Part shown: piece by piece, positions 43,501 to 55,500 of the stretch
Layout of the letters: the number at the start of each line of letters is the position of its first letter
Numbering within the stretch: the first letter of the stretch is position 1
Assembly: GCA_014529385.2 (NCBI GenBank)
Contig: CM043944.1
Coordinates: 65,678,248 to 65,742,247, forward strand
Direction: 5' to 3'
Source of the DNA: Adiantum capillus-veneris
Lineage: Eukaryota > Streptophyta > Polypodiopsida > Polypodiales > Pteridaceae
Length of the DNA: 64,000 bases
Made by a program: the position numbers and the translations under genes
The notes under the pieces: generated by a model
What the model saw: the letters and a program-made list of their open reading frames with translations, nothing else
What the model was told of the DNA's origin: nothing
Database searches by the model: none

Positions 43501-46500
43501 ACGATTCGACATATCAAGTCAATTTTGGAGGCTTATGAAGAATTTGAATTTGAAGGATTCAAAGCTATGGTGGTTTCAAATCATATTACACTCAAGGTTA
43601 GACACGTTGATGATGGAGATAAGGAAATTGTGCCCAAGAGCCACTTTTTGAGGATTCATTGGGCTAGAGCAACAACTAAGACTATTGTTAAGCTCGATGA
43701 CATTGATGAGCCGATTTTAGTACTAGTGGACCATGGTTCGGAGATTAATTCAAGGGGGAAAGTTCACATCAAAAGGGAAAGTGGCCTATCGATGTGGATC
43801 ATGGTTGGTAGATTCGAGCTGCCAATACACTTCCAACGATCTTTATGGTGCATGTGTGAATGTAAAGGTAATTGTTGGAGATGTTTGTGATGATTTATTT
43901 TTTATTTTATTTTTTTATAATAAAAAAGGGAGCATTCCTTCTATCCACTTATACTGGGAGAACAATACATTATGGTTGTGCGTATGGAAATAAAGGTGTT
44001 GGTTCAGCTTATGCGAGGATTCGAAGTAGAGATGGTAAAAGAGCTATTTAATTCTTGATTGTGTGGATCATGTGTGAAATCTGGTTAGTTTACGAGTTCA
44101 ACCATTGCCAAAGATACGTAGAGAGTTCAAAGAATACAGATTTGGTCAGGATTTTCTTGGGGTGTCACTATAAAGCGGGAGTATGTGGTATTGAGAAGGG
44201 AACGTTCTCGCCAAAAGGCACTTTTTCTTCGGAGTTTTTGGAGCTAACATCTCAAGGTTCTGTCAGGTGCAGCGGAAGTGTTTAAGGATTTAGCTCGGAT
44301 CTAGTACTCCGTACACAAACACAAGGGTTGCTTTACTTCACTTGGAAGAACTGAATCGAACTGAAAGAAAGAGATGACACAGGGATGTCGGGTGCCAACC
44401 CTCAAGGGCCCCCTTGCTTTTTACCAGAGCAAGTACTTTCTTTATTCTTGCACAAATGCTACTACAATGATGCTAATGCTAATGGGTACTGATGCTACTC
44501 ACGCTGGGTACTGGGTATTGAGGTACTGAAGGGGTAATGAGGTACTGTTGGTCTATGTGACGATGATGTCGACGACGAGGTGCTGATGGGTCTGTGTCGA
44601 TGATGATGATGTCGACGACGAGGTATTGATTGTCTATATCGAAGACGATGATGTCAACGACGAGGTACTGATGGGTCTGTGTCGATGACGAGGTACTGAT
44701 GGAGTCTATGTCGACGACGATGATGTTGACGGCGAGGTATTGATGGAGTCTATGTCGACAATGAGGTACTTATGGAGTCTATGTTGACGACACGACGGGG
44801 TCTTGCGGGTTCTATGTTAAAGACGGTGAAGTTGACGACGAGGTCACGTGGGTTCTAGGTCTAGGACGGGGAGGTCCACGACAGGGTCATGCTGATCATG
44901 GTGTGAATACTTGAGATGCTTAGGGTGCTTGAGATGCTCGAGGTGCTTGAGGTACCTTGTTTATGTCAACGACGATGTCGACTTTGATGAGGATGCTGAT
45001 AACGACGATGACCGTCACAGACACGCGAATGTCGCTGTGACGGCGATGATGCAAGGCTAGGGCTGAAATCTGAAAACGTTAGGGCTGAAATTTGCTATCG
45101 CTAAGAATTTACTGAAATTAGGGACTGTGTTGATAACGATGACGACGACGACGATCGTCATGGCAACGACGACTGCTGCGTGGCGATGACGACTGTTGCC
45201 CGCGTGTACTAAGGGCTGAAAACTGAAAACTATCGCGATGGATGGCGTTCCGGCGAGGATCTGCTGTCGGGAAGGGGATATAATACGCGACGAGGCTAGG
45301 GAAGGGTACTGTTGCAAAAATGCTGATGGCTGAAAACTGCTCCAAAAACGCTGGCACCACGTGCCAATAAAAAAGAACAAACTGAACAGCCCTTTAGCAC
45401 TTTAATAACAATTGAACTGAAAGAGAGAGATGACACGCAACACGGAGTGGCGGAATTCCACCCCAGAGAGTATTGGCCCCAAACCTTGGCGCCCCTTTCG
45501 GTATTTTTTATATTGCATCAACTCAGTACAAGCCGGAACTCCAGACTCTGCACCTTCCCTAGGAAGCATGCCAGAGAACGAGCCCTAACCTCATATTTAG
45601 AGGCCCTTGGCCTAAAATGCAGTTTACATGAAAAGCTATCAAACTCAAAAGCTTCTGGTCCAAAAAGCAATGCCAAAAGTTGCCAGCGTAATTTACGGAA
45701 ATCCGTACAGCCTGCCACGTCATCAGCTAGCGCAAAACGCGGAAACCCATACAGCTTGCACGTCATCATGCCAATGCAATTTTCGAAAATCTACCACGTC
45801 ATCAGTTTTTGCGTGTGTGCGGGTCCTGCTTTATTTTAATCCTTCATGTCACTTGGGGCCCCATCAAATGGGGTCTCCATAAGTTGGTAAGACTTCTTCT
45901 TCTGTTACTTGTTGTTCTTAGGGTTTAGGCCCCTCGGCCGACAACTGCAAGTTGGCTCTCTTCTTCAAGGCTTTGACAGGTCATCGGTTTTTGCGTGTGT
46001 GCGGGTCCTGCTTTATTTTAATCCTTTATGTCACTTGGGGCCCCATCGAACGGGGTCCCCATAAGTTGGTAAGACTTCTTCTTCTGTTACTTGTTCTTCT
46101 TAGGGTTTAGGCCCCTTGGCCGACATCTGCAAGTTGGCTCCCTTCTTCAGGGCTTTGACACATCAGCAGTTTGTCTCCCCTTCTTGAAAGAGAGTAATCG
46201 TCTGCGATTACAGCATATGTGCAAAACAACTCAAGTTAGCTCGAAAAAAAAATTAAAAATTCTGAGGGACATTCCGAGGGACAATCAATTTTCTCTTTTT
46301 ATTAAGGAGTTAGCTTCTCCTTTCTTGCTCTTTTGATCAAGGAGTTAGCTTCTCCTTTCGGCTGTTTTGATCAAGGAGTTAGCTTCTCCTTTCGTCCAGA
46401 TCGGAACTCGATATTCTGGAGTAGTAAAATTAGCCATTATCCCTAGACCGTACTGATCTTCCACGGGTGTCTTGATGCACTAAAATTACATACCCAGGCA

Positions 46501-49500
46501 ATCTCATCCAATTAGGAATATTCAGTAGTTGGCACATCACAATGCAACACAAATGCTTACATATGCATGTTACAAGACATAGAAACATAAAGCCGCCGAT
46601 GAACACTCCTCCCGCATAACCTAACAAGGTCCGGGCTTGGAGATATTCAACAACTCCCTCATCACTCCTCCCGCATAACCTAACAAGGTTCGGGCCGGGA
46701 GATATAGAGGCCTTTTACAACCAAACGCCCCCTAGACCGCAACCTGCGTCGTTTGGAGGTGCTGAGAGTAACCACTGCTCAGACTTCTTAATACTCCTCC
46801 CGCATAACCATCCATGTTTAGGCCGGGAGTCACAACAACAATACTCCCCCGTAAATAACCACAAGGGTCCGGGCCATGAGTAAAAAAAACAGCACTTTTC
46901 AATCATTCAATACTTTCCTCGCAAATAACCACAAGGGTCCGGGCCATGAGTATGAACAAGCATTCTCAAACATAATTTCTCACTACTCCACCCGGGAGTA
47001 AAATCACCAATCATTGATACCAGTATTAAAACCAGAGTCAAAAGAATTCAAATCGGCACCAAGAAAGGTTCAAAATAGATACCATCCATTTCAAACAAAT
47101 TCCAAACAGGATCACCAAACAAGTTCTCAAACAGATTCTCTAACAAAATTCAAACTTAAAAAGCAATCTCGACATCAGCTGAGCTCGAAAAGTCGACTGA
47201 CTTTCCATCTTGAATCCTATTAGGGTTAGGTTTCTTTCATAAGGTAGTAGTTGAGCACAACATGGTCCATCAGCTCTTGGACAAACAATGTTTCTTTGGC
47301 GGCGATGGTAGTCCCAAGATAGCAATCGCACCGAACCTCCAAGGTCATCTGCTCGTGAAGAGACATCTACTGAGAGATGTCGAGAAATTTCAAGTTATAA
47401 TCTGCTAGAGTTTCCATGGCAAGCATTTCAAGATACCCCACTCTGCCGGAAGTTGCACTCCGAAGGAAGATGTCAGAAACCATATAACTTCGGACAAAAT
47501 TTTTCTTTAAAGCTTGCCAAGTACATGGAGTGTGTGGCTTGGTAGCTATAGACATCAACATCTGCATGGCACTGCTTCTGGGAAAAATAGTGACTTGAAA
47601 CAAATTTGGATCCTTCTCTTGCAAGTGATCTTAATGGCTTATGCCTTGTAAGACATGAGCGGTGAAAGACGGGAGCGTGCCCGATGCGCGATGAAGTAAG
47701 GGTGGGAGTGGCTAATAAGTCTGGGTTGGAGGGCGAAGATAAGATCCCTCAAATAAAATTCCAATAGCTCTATCTGCTCTTTTGTAGGACCGGTATGCTT
47801 TCAGGAAAGCACACGCCTGATGCTCTGATACCACTGTCACAAAGACGGGCACCATGTGCCAATAGAAAAGAACAGACTGAACAGACTTTTAGCACTTCAA
47901 TAACAACTGAACTGAAAGAGATGACACGCGACACGGAGTGGCGGAATTCCACCCTAGAGAGTATTGGCCCCAAACCTTGGTGCCCCTTTTGGTATTTCTT
48001 TATATTGCATCAACTCAGTACAAGCCGGTACTCCAGACTCTGCACCTTCTCCAAGAAGCATGCCAAAGAACGAGCCCTAACCTCATATTTAAAGGCCCTT
48101 GGCCTAAAAAGCAGTTCACATGAAAAGCTTTAAAACTCAAAAGCTTCTGGTCCAAAAAGCAATGCCAAAAACTGCTAGCGTAATTTACGGAAATCCATAC
48201 AGTCTGCCACGTCATTAGCTAGCGCAAAACGTGGAAATCGGTACAACCTGCCACGTCATCGTGCCAACGCAATTTTCGGAAATCTACCATATCATCAGTT
48301 TTTGCGTGTGTGCGGGTCTTGCTTTATTTTAATCCTTTATGTCACTTGGGGCCCCATCGAACGGGGTCCCCATAAGTTGGTAAGACTTCTTCTTCTTTAC
48401 TTGTTCTTCTTAGGGTTTAGGCCCCTCGGCCGACATCTGCAAGTTGGCTCCCTTCTTCAGGGCTTTGACACGTCGGCAGTTTGTTACATGCTCTGCTGCT
48501 TCTGCTCGTGTGCCTGATTCGGCAAGTGCTAGGTCTTCATTTATAGGAATTATATGTTGGGCTGGGCAAGCTTCCCAACAAACCCACAATTTCTAAAAAG
48601 AATTTCAAAAGTCACTCATAAATAAATAACCTATAAGAGGTGGCTCACACGGTAGAAAATGCTCATGTTGAAATGACTGTACTGTGCAAGAGAGGGTATG
48701 CAAGTGTGACCGGCTTGGGCATGCAATTCCTGCTAGAGGCTCACAAAGGTGCCAGCTGGGTCCTAAGCTAATGACTCATGCTAAACTAGGCAAAGGCATG
48801 TGGTATGCAATGCTCATGTTGAGCCTTAGCAAGACTCTTGGTGAGAACTTTTGCAGGGTTATCTTGTGTATTGATCTTAGTCAAGGTGACTAGACCATCC
48901 TCCAATACGTGACGTATAAATTGTTACCGCACATCTATGTGTTTGGTACGCGCATGAAACATGGCATTTTTGACTAAATAGACAACACTCTGGCTATCAC
49001 ATCCCAACACTGGACTATGAGCACGCATGCCAAGTTCTTTTGCAAGTCTGCCCAACCAAATGGCTTCCTTTGAAGCCTGTGTGGCTGAAATGTATTGAGC
49101 CTCAATAGTACTCAGTGCCACAATTTTTTGCAACCTAGAACACCAAGAGACTGCACCACCAACCATAGCAAATACATATCCACTGGTAGATTTCTTGGTA
49201 TTTATGTCACCTGCCATGTCTGCATCACAATATCCTTGCAACTTTAAGTCACTTTTGCCATAACAAATACACTTTGATTGTGTAACTTGCAAATATCTCA
49301 GAATGCATTTGACAGCTTCCCAATGCGCTTTGCTAGGATTCGACATGTATCGAGCACTAACAACTCCCACTGCATAAGCAATGTCAGGATGAGTGGCAAC
49401 CATAGCATACATAAGAGAACCACAAGTTGATGCATAAGGGATTCCCTTCATTGCTTTCAATGCCACCTCATCCTTTGGGCAATCTGCTTTGCTAAGGTTG

Positions 49501-52500
49501 GTGTATGGAGGTAAAGGTCTTCCAAGAGGCTTAGCATCAAACATATTAAATCTATCAAGTACTTTTGCAATGTACTTTTCTTGAGATAAAAACAACAATT
49601 TCAGCTTTCTATTTCTTTTAATACTCATGCCCAAATTATGCTCTGCATCACCCAAATCCTTCATAGCAAATGTTGAATTTAGCTTACGCTTCAGAGCGTC
49701 GAGACTAGTCTTATTTTTCCCGGCAAGCAGTGTCACAAAATGGTGAGGTGGCAAACCCTAACACACACACACTCCCAAAATGGGGCAGCAGAACCGGTGC
49801 AGCAAGGCAGCCTCGTGAAACGTGGAAAAATTTGATGACGTGGAATTCCGTACAACTGCTGACGTGGCAGTCCGCAAATCGCAGCGGAAATTACGGAGGC
49901 TGACCAGCGGCAGCTTTTGCTTTGTCTACGCAATTGCAAGAAAGAGAGAGAGCCAGCTTTTTGCTTTATTCAAGGGCTCAAGAGAGCTTGAGAGAGAAAA
50001 GATGGATTTGCTTTATTTTTACAAGCTTTTGATTTTCAGCTTTTGGGGCTCTGCTTTTGACATCCCTTGTACTCTTTTAAATAAGTGGGTAGGCGACTCA
50101 TAATTGAGAGCATCTGGACACAGAGTCTGACTGTGAGCACTTGCCTGCACTTTTGTACTTTGAACATAGATTAATACAAAAAGAAATACTGAAAGGGGCG
50201 CTAGTCTTTGGGGCCAATATCTCTAGGCACGGAACTCCGCCGGGCCAGTGTCGAATCGATTGTAAACTGTGAATTGTTTTGAAGTGGTTATTTTTGTGCT
50301 GTCGCGATAGATTCTTGACTTGGAGTGTCCAAGTCTGTTACAGTGGTATCAGAGCACGGCCGATTTGTCTTCTACGGGAAATCTGATCCCAATTTTTTTT
50401 TTTTGCGGCACCTATGGCTTCAGGCAAACATCAGTTGACTTTCTTTGCATCCGGAGATGCGGGAAGGGATCACAACGAAGATTCAAGAAAGGAGTACGAC
50501 CTGCCTCGGTCTGCTTTGGCGGAGCGTCGAGAGATGGAGCGTCAACGATTGATCGGCGACGCAACAAAGATGATGCTTGATTTTTGCAAAGGACCCAAAA
50601 TTTGCAAAATATATAAGCGAGACCTCTTTTAATGAGGTGCATACGCAGTGGCAGAAGACCACAAAACCAACTCCCAAACCCGCTCTCAAGAAACCTCCTA
50701 CCCCCAGGAAGTATACAGAGAAAGAATTAGAAGAGGTGGTTGATGTACGAATTGCTCAACTTTTTGACGTGCAGAACAAAGCTGAAAAGCACGGCAAAAA
50801 GTAGAAGAAAAGCACTGACTTCCCGGGTTATTTGGGTCGTCGGTCTACTTTTGAAAAGGCAAGAAAGCAGAAGAAGCGTGTTCGATTTGAAGGAGTACCC
50901 AGTTCTTCTTCTTCTTCTTCTTCTTCTGGCAGTTCTTCTAGCTCATCCGACTCGAGCGAAGAAGACAAAAAAGGCAAAAAGCGAAGCAAAAAGCAAAGCT
51001 TCGAAAAGGGCAAGAAAAAGGCAAAGAAGTCTAAATCTCGCCCCGTGATTGACATTTCTACAGAGGACTCGTCTACAGATAGTTCAGTCTCTGATGACAA
51101 CAATTTTTATGCAAAAAGAAGAATTTTTATAAAGCCAACAGTATGATTTTTTGAAAGACAAAAGCAAGAAAGTCCAAGAGTTTAAGGAAGGTAGTCAGTT
51201 AATTAAATTTGACACGTTTTTTGGTTATAGAGATGCTTCGAAGGCTTTGTCTTTTGTATAGTAGTTTGACATCGCTTTCGGGGGAGGGTGTTACTCAGAG
51301 CACTCTAAGATTCGGAGCGTTGCCCCTTACTTTAAGGGGAATGCTCGAACTTGGTGGTTTACGCTTCTATTAAACAAGACTGCGCCAGTTAAATGGCTGA
51401 AATTCAAGAGGCTTTTTATTTCTTCTTGGTTGACTCGAGAGTATGAACGCGATATACGAACTGCTTGGAACCATCTTCGGATGACCAAGAAGGATACAGT
51501 GGACGCTTATTGTGAGAGATTTTGGAGCTCTTTTCTACCCGCCTCTTCATTTAAGATCTCGTTCAAGGAACAGATTGAGCGGTTTACCTTGGGTCTACCT
51601 ACAGAGATCCGAGATCACTGCTTAGAACAAAAGTCAGCTTCTATTCAAGAGTTGATGAGTCATGCGAAACGGGGTTTTGCCATTCACTTTGGCAGTTTGA
51701 CCTACCCCACCGATGAGATCATGACACAAAGAGCCGAACAGACTTCGACAAATGAAAGTAGAGAGAGGAAGAGCAATCCAAAAAAGAAAGATGCACGACC
51801 CAAGCTTACTCCTCAGGAGCGGACTCGCTACATCAGGGAAGGGAAATGCTTTGGATGCGGGGAAATTGTACATTTCTCCGCGAAGTGCCCTATAAAGGCA
51901 CAGAAAGAACAGAACGACAAGGACGACGAAAGGCCTGAGAGTTCGAGAGCAGCTGAGGACCGTGGAAGAAAAGGCAAGATGAACAAAGGACTGGTTCCAG
52001 ATTGCGTGGGTACCGATCCCAGCACGTTGGACGAGAGTACGTAACTTTGCCGAGCTTGGGGCAAAGTAAAAGACCAAGAAGCCCTGATCTTCTTTGATGG
52101 AGGAGTTAAGGCCAACTTCATTTCACCGGAATTGGCGGCGCGGCTCGAGATTATTCCCGATCGGATGAGGGTGCGGAGGCAATTCTAGCGGCACCGGCAA
52201 GGACATAGCCATTACACCTGTCATTGGAAAACTTTGGTTGCATTATCAGGGGTATTTGGGGCATGAGGACTTTTACATAATGCCTTTGGAAGGTTGTGAT
52301 GTCCTCTTGGAATTCCCTGGTACCACAAGAACAACGCCGTGGTCGACTATCGGGCGAGGAAAGCGACATTGACCACCGAGAAGGGCCGAACCATTGTACT
52401 TGACATTAAACTTAAGGGTGAGTCTCTCCCTATTGTATCAGCTTCGACCATTTCAAAGTTAATGAAATCCAGTCTATTTGTTTACTCGATCTTTTTGAAA

Positions 52501-55500
52501 GAGTTGAGTGATGAGGATAGGACAAATATGTCTGAACTTGATAAAGAATGCCAAGATTTTCTCCTGTCACGTGACACATCCAACCCTATGTGTCCGTGGA
52601 CAAGCTACAACATAACAGGGTTCAGTCAGTCCAGTCAATCTAGATTAGAAGTGATCTGGCACTTTTGTGAGTCTATTCGTAGACCGTGCATGCCCAGTCA
52701 CTTGGTATAGATGCATATCCTCTGGTTGCACACAACATGATCATTAGTATTCCCATCAGAATCCATCAGGGGAATTTTCTAGTGCATTTAGCCTATTTTC
52801 CCTATTTTTGACATTTTTCACTTATTAATTTAAGTGACTTTCCAACAAAAGTAGGTAGGGCAATTTTGCCAAGAAAATATATAAGCAAACCCAAGTTAGC
52901 ACTAAATGGTAGAAGAGGCAGCAGGAGCTCCCCACTCAACAACCATCTTCTCAGCAAGAACCTGCAGTACCCCCCAACCTTGGCGTTTTCCTCTCCCATC
53001 AGCCTAGCGTTTTTGGTCTTCATCAGTACCCCTTCGAGCCTTGGCGTTTTTCAGCTTTGCAGTCAGCGCCAGCTTCCCAGTTTGCCTAGCGTTTTTGCTA
53101 GCGCTACCCAAAGCTGCCAGCGTTTTCATTTTCAGCCTGAAGTGAAGAAATTGAAGCAGCGTTTTCAGCCTTAGGAACAGCAGCAGATTCAGCCCTAGCC
53201 ACTTGCAGAAGATCCCCATTTTCAGCCTTCAAAAACGCAGCCAAAACAGCGTTTTTCAGCCATTCAAAACAGTCCCAGACTTTCAGCCATAGCATTTTTA
53301 TGGACAGCAGGTAGAAGACCGCAGATTTCAGCCCTTAAGTCGTCGCCGTCATCCCCGTCGTCGTCACCGGCATAGTCCCAAGTTGCATCAGTTTCCATGC
53401 ATCGTCATTGTACCACTTTGTGCAATCAATAAGTAGACCACTCTCACCGACGAGAGTGGGGCCTTCGGAGGAGGGTTTTACAACGTCTCTGGTGTCATAT
53501 CTCTCTTCTCTCTCTATCTCTGTCTCATACACTTGCACGCACAGTGTCCTTTCACTTTGTTTGTGATCATAGCACTTTCCATTAAGAATGGAAGGCTCTC
53601 CCTTCCATAAGAACTAAAAGGAACCTTGAGCACAGTTTGGAGCACTCATCTTGAGCAAAGCGCAAACAATCATTCCGCTGCACCTAACATCTCCACTCTC
53701 ATGGCGATTGCTTCTCAGAGGGCCTGCCAGGCGAGTTACTACCTGCTCGTCCTGAAGATCATACCATTGATCTGATACTTGGAAGCACGCCATCGAACCG
53801 GCCACCTTACCGTGTGAGCCGAGCCCAGAACGAAGAGACTATGAACCAAGTGAAAGACCTCTTGGAAAAGGGTCTTGTCCAGCTTAGTACTTCACCGTAA
53901 TGCTCTCTAATGTTGTTGGTTTTGAAGAAAGACGGATCTTGGAGAATGTGCATCGATTATAGAGCTCTCAATAAAATCACCATCAAGTAGAGATTTCCGA
54001 TTCCTAGAGTCGATGATATACTTGACCAACTTTAGGGATCCTTGTGCTTTAGCAGGATCGACTTGAAAAGTGGATATCATCAGATCCGAATCGCGCCGGG
54101 AGATGTCTACAAGACAGCTTTTTGGACGACTTTTGGGTTATTTGAATTTTTGGTGATGCCTTTTGGCCTAACCAATACTCCTGCGACATTTAACCGGATG
54201 AGGAACTGGATTTTTCAAGAGTATAGGCTATTTGTTGGCACTTTCTTTGACGATATTATTGTTTTCTCCAAGAATGAGGCAGAACATAGAGATCATTTGC
54301 TTCAGGTTTTTCAGGCATTACGAGATCACAAGTTAGTGATTAATGCAAAGAAAAGTGAAATTTTCCTACCAGAGATACACTTTTTGGGACACATTGTCTC
54401 AGCAGCAGGAGCGCAAATGGATCCGGCCAAGATAGAGACTACTGTGATTGGCCCGATTTGAAGAATGTCCATGAAGTTAGAAGCTTCTTGGGATTGTGTT
54501 TGTACTATAGGCTGTTCATTCGAAAGTTTGCAGAGGTTGTTTCCTCTTTGTATATCTTGACACAGAAAGGAGTCCCTTTCTCGTGGGGACCCACAAAGGT
54601 GACTCTATCAATTTATATTATCATTATTTCAACCAAAATTTCCATTAAGGATGACTTAGAGTGCATTTAGTAAGGCAGTTTTGACTTTGCGGACTTGTAG
54701 AAGTCATTTGAAGTATATTGTGATGCTTGTGGTCGTAGTTTGGGTGCTCACGAGAGCCGATTGTTCTCAAGGCTGGAATTGACAACGTAGATTTATGAGA
54801 AAGAGCTGTTGGTGGTTATCCATGCTCTTACTCAGTGGCGGCACTACCTACTCGGAGCTGATTTTACTGTCTTTACAGACCATCAGAGTTTACGCTACTT
54901 CTTGTCACAGAAGTAGCTATCGGAAAAGCAGATGCGGTGGGCAAACATCTTGTCACAGTTTCACTTCCTGATTGCCCATGTTCAGGGACAAAAGAATTTG
55001 GTGGCAGATGCTTTGTCTCGGAAGTCGTTGGTTCTGGCTATTTCCGCGATACATCATAGGAGCTTCGAGGATATGGTCGACCAATATGCCACAGATATGG
55101 ATTTTGCAGACTTTTCGCATAGATACAGGATGGGGAGACAATAGCGGGATATTCCATTCGGGATGGCTACTTGATGAGGAAAACCATGTTGTGCGTTACA
55201 CAGCCGTTGAGTAAAAAGGTTATGACCAAATGCCACTGTCCACCTTTTACGGGTCACCGCGGCATTGCTACCACCATGAAAGGGGTAGAGAGATACTTCT
55301 TTTGGCCGAGACTCAAGAAGGATGTGGACGAGTTTGTGCGTAGGTGCTTGGTATGCCAGAAGGTCAAGTTTGACAAGCATAAAGCACAGGGATTGTTACA
55401 GCCTTTACCCACCCGCCCCTGGGAAAGTATTGCAATGGATTTTATTTTTGATCTCCCGAGAACAGAAAGAATCACATAAAGTCCATGTCATCTTTTATAA

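Larger units (their letters stand above)
49731..55477 (+). mobile_element. family B chromovirus copy 2, 3'-truncated, inside the Copia element
   Basis: It has an intact left end (TGTCACAAAA), primer site, gag, protease, polymerase and the first part of integrase. At about 55477 it stops inside the integrase (DFIFDLPRT), with no 3' LTR. The Copia sequence on the right does not continue directly from the left: about 190 Copia codons are gone. A deletion removing the 3' end of B and adjacent Copia DNA explains both. Confidence 0.88.

Noticed and set aside
46606-46950. CRISPR-like spaced repeats (CTCCCGCATAACC...CCGGGC)
   Set aside because: Units are degenerate and unevenly spaced, and lie inside a plant retrotransposon; CRISPR arrays are not expected in a plant nucleus.
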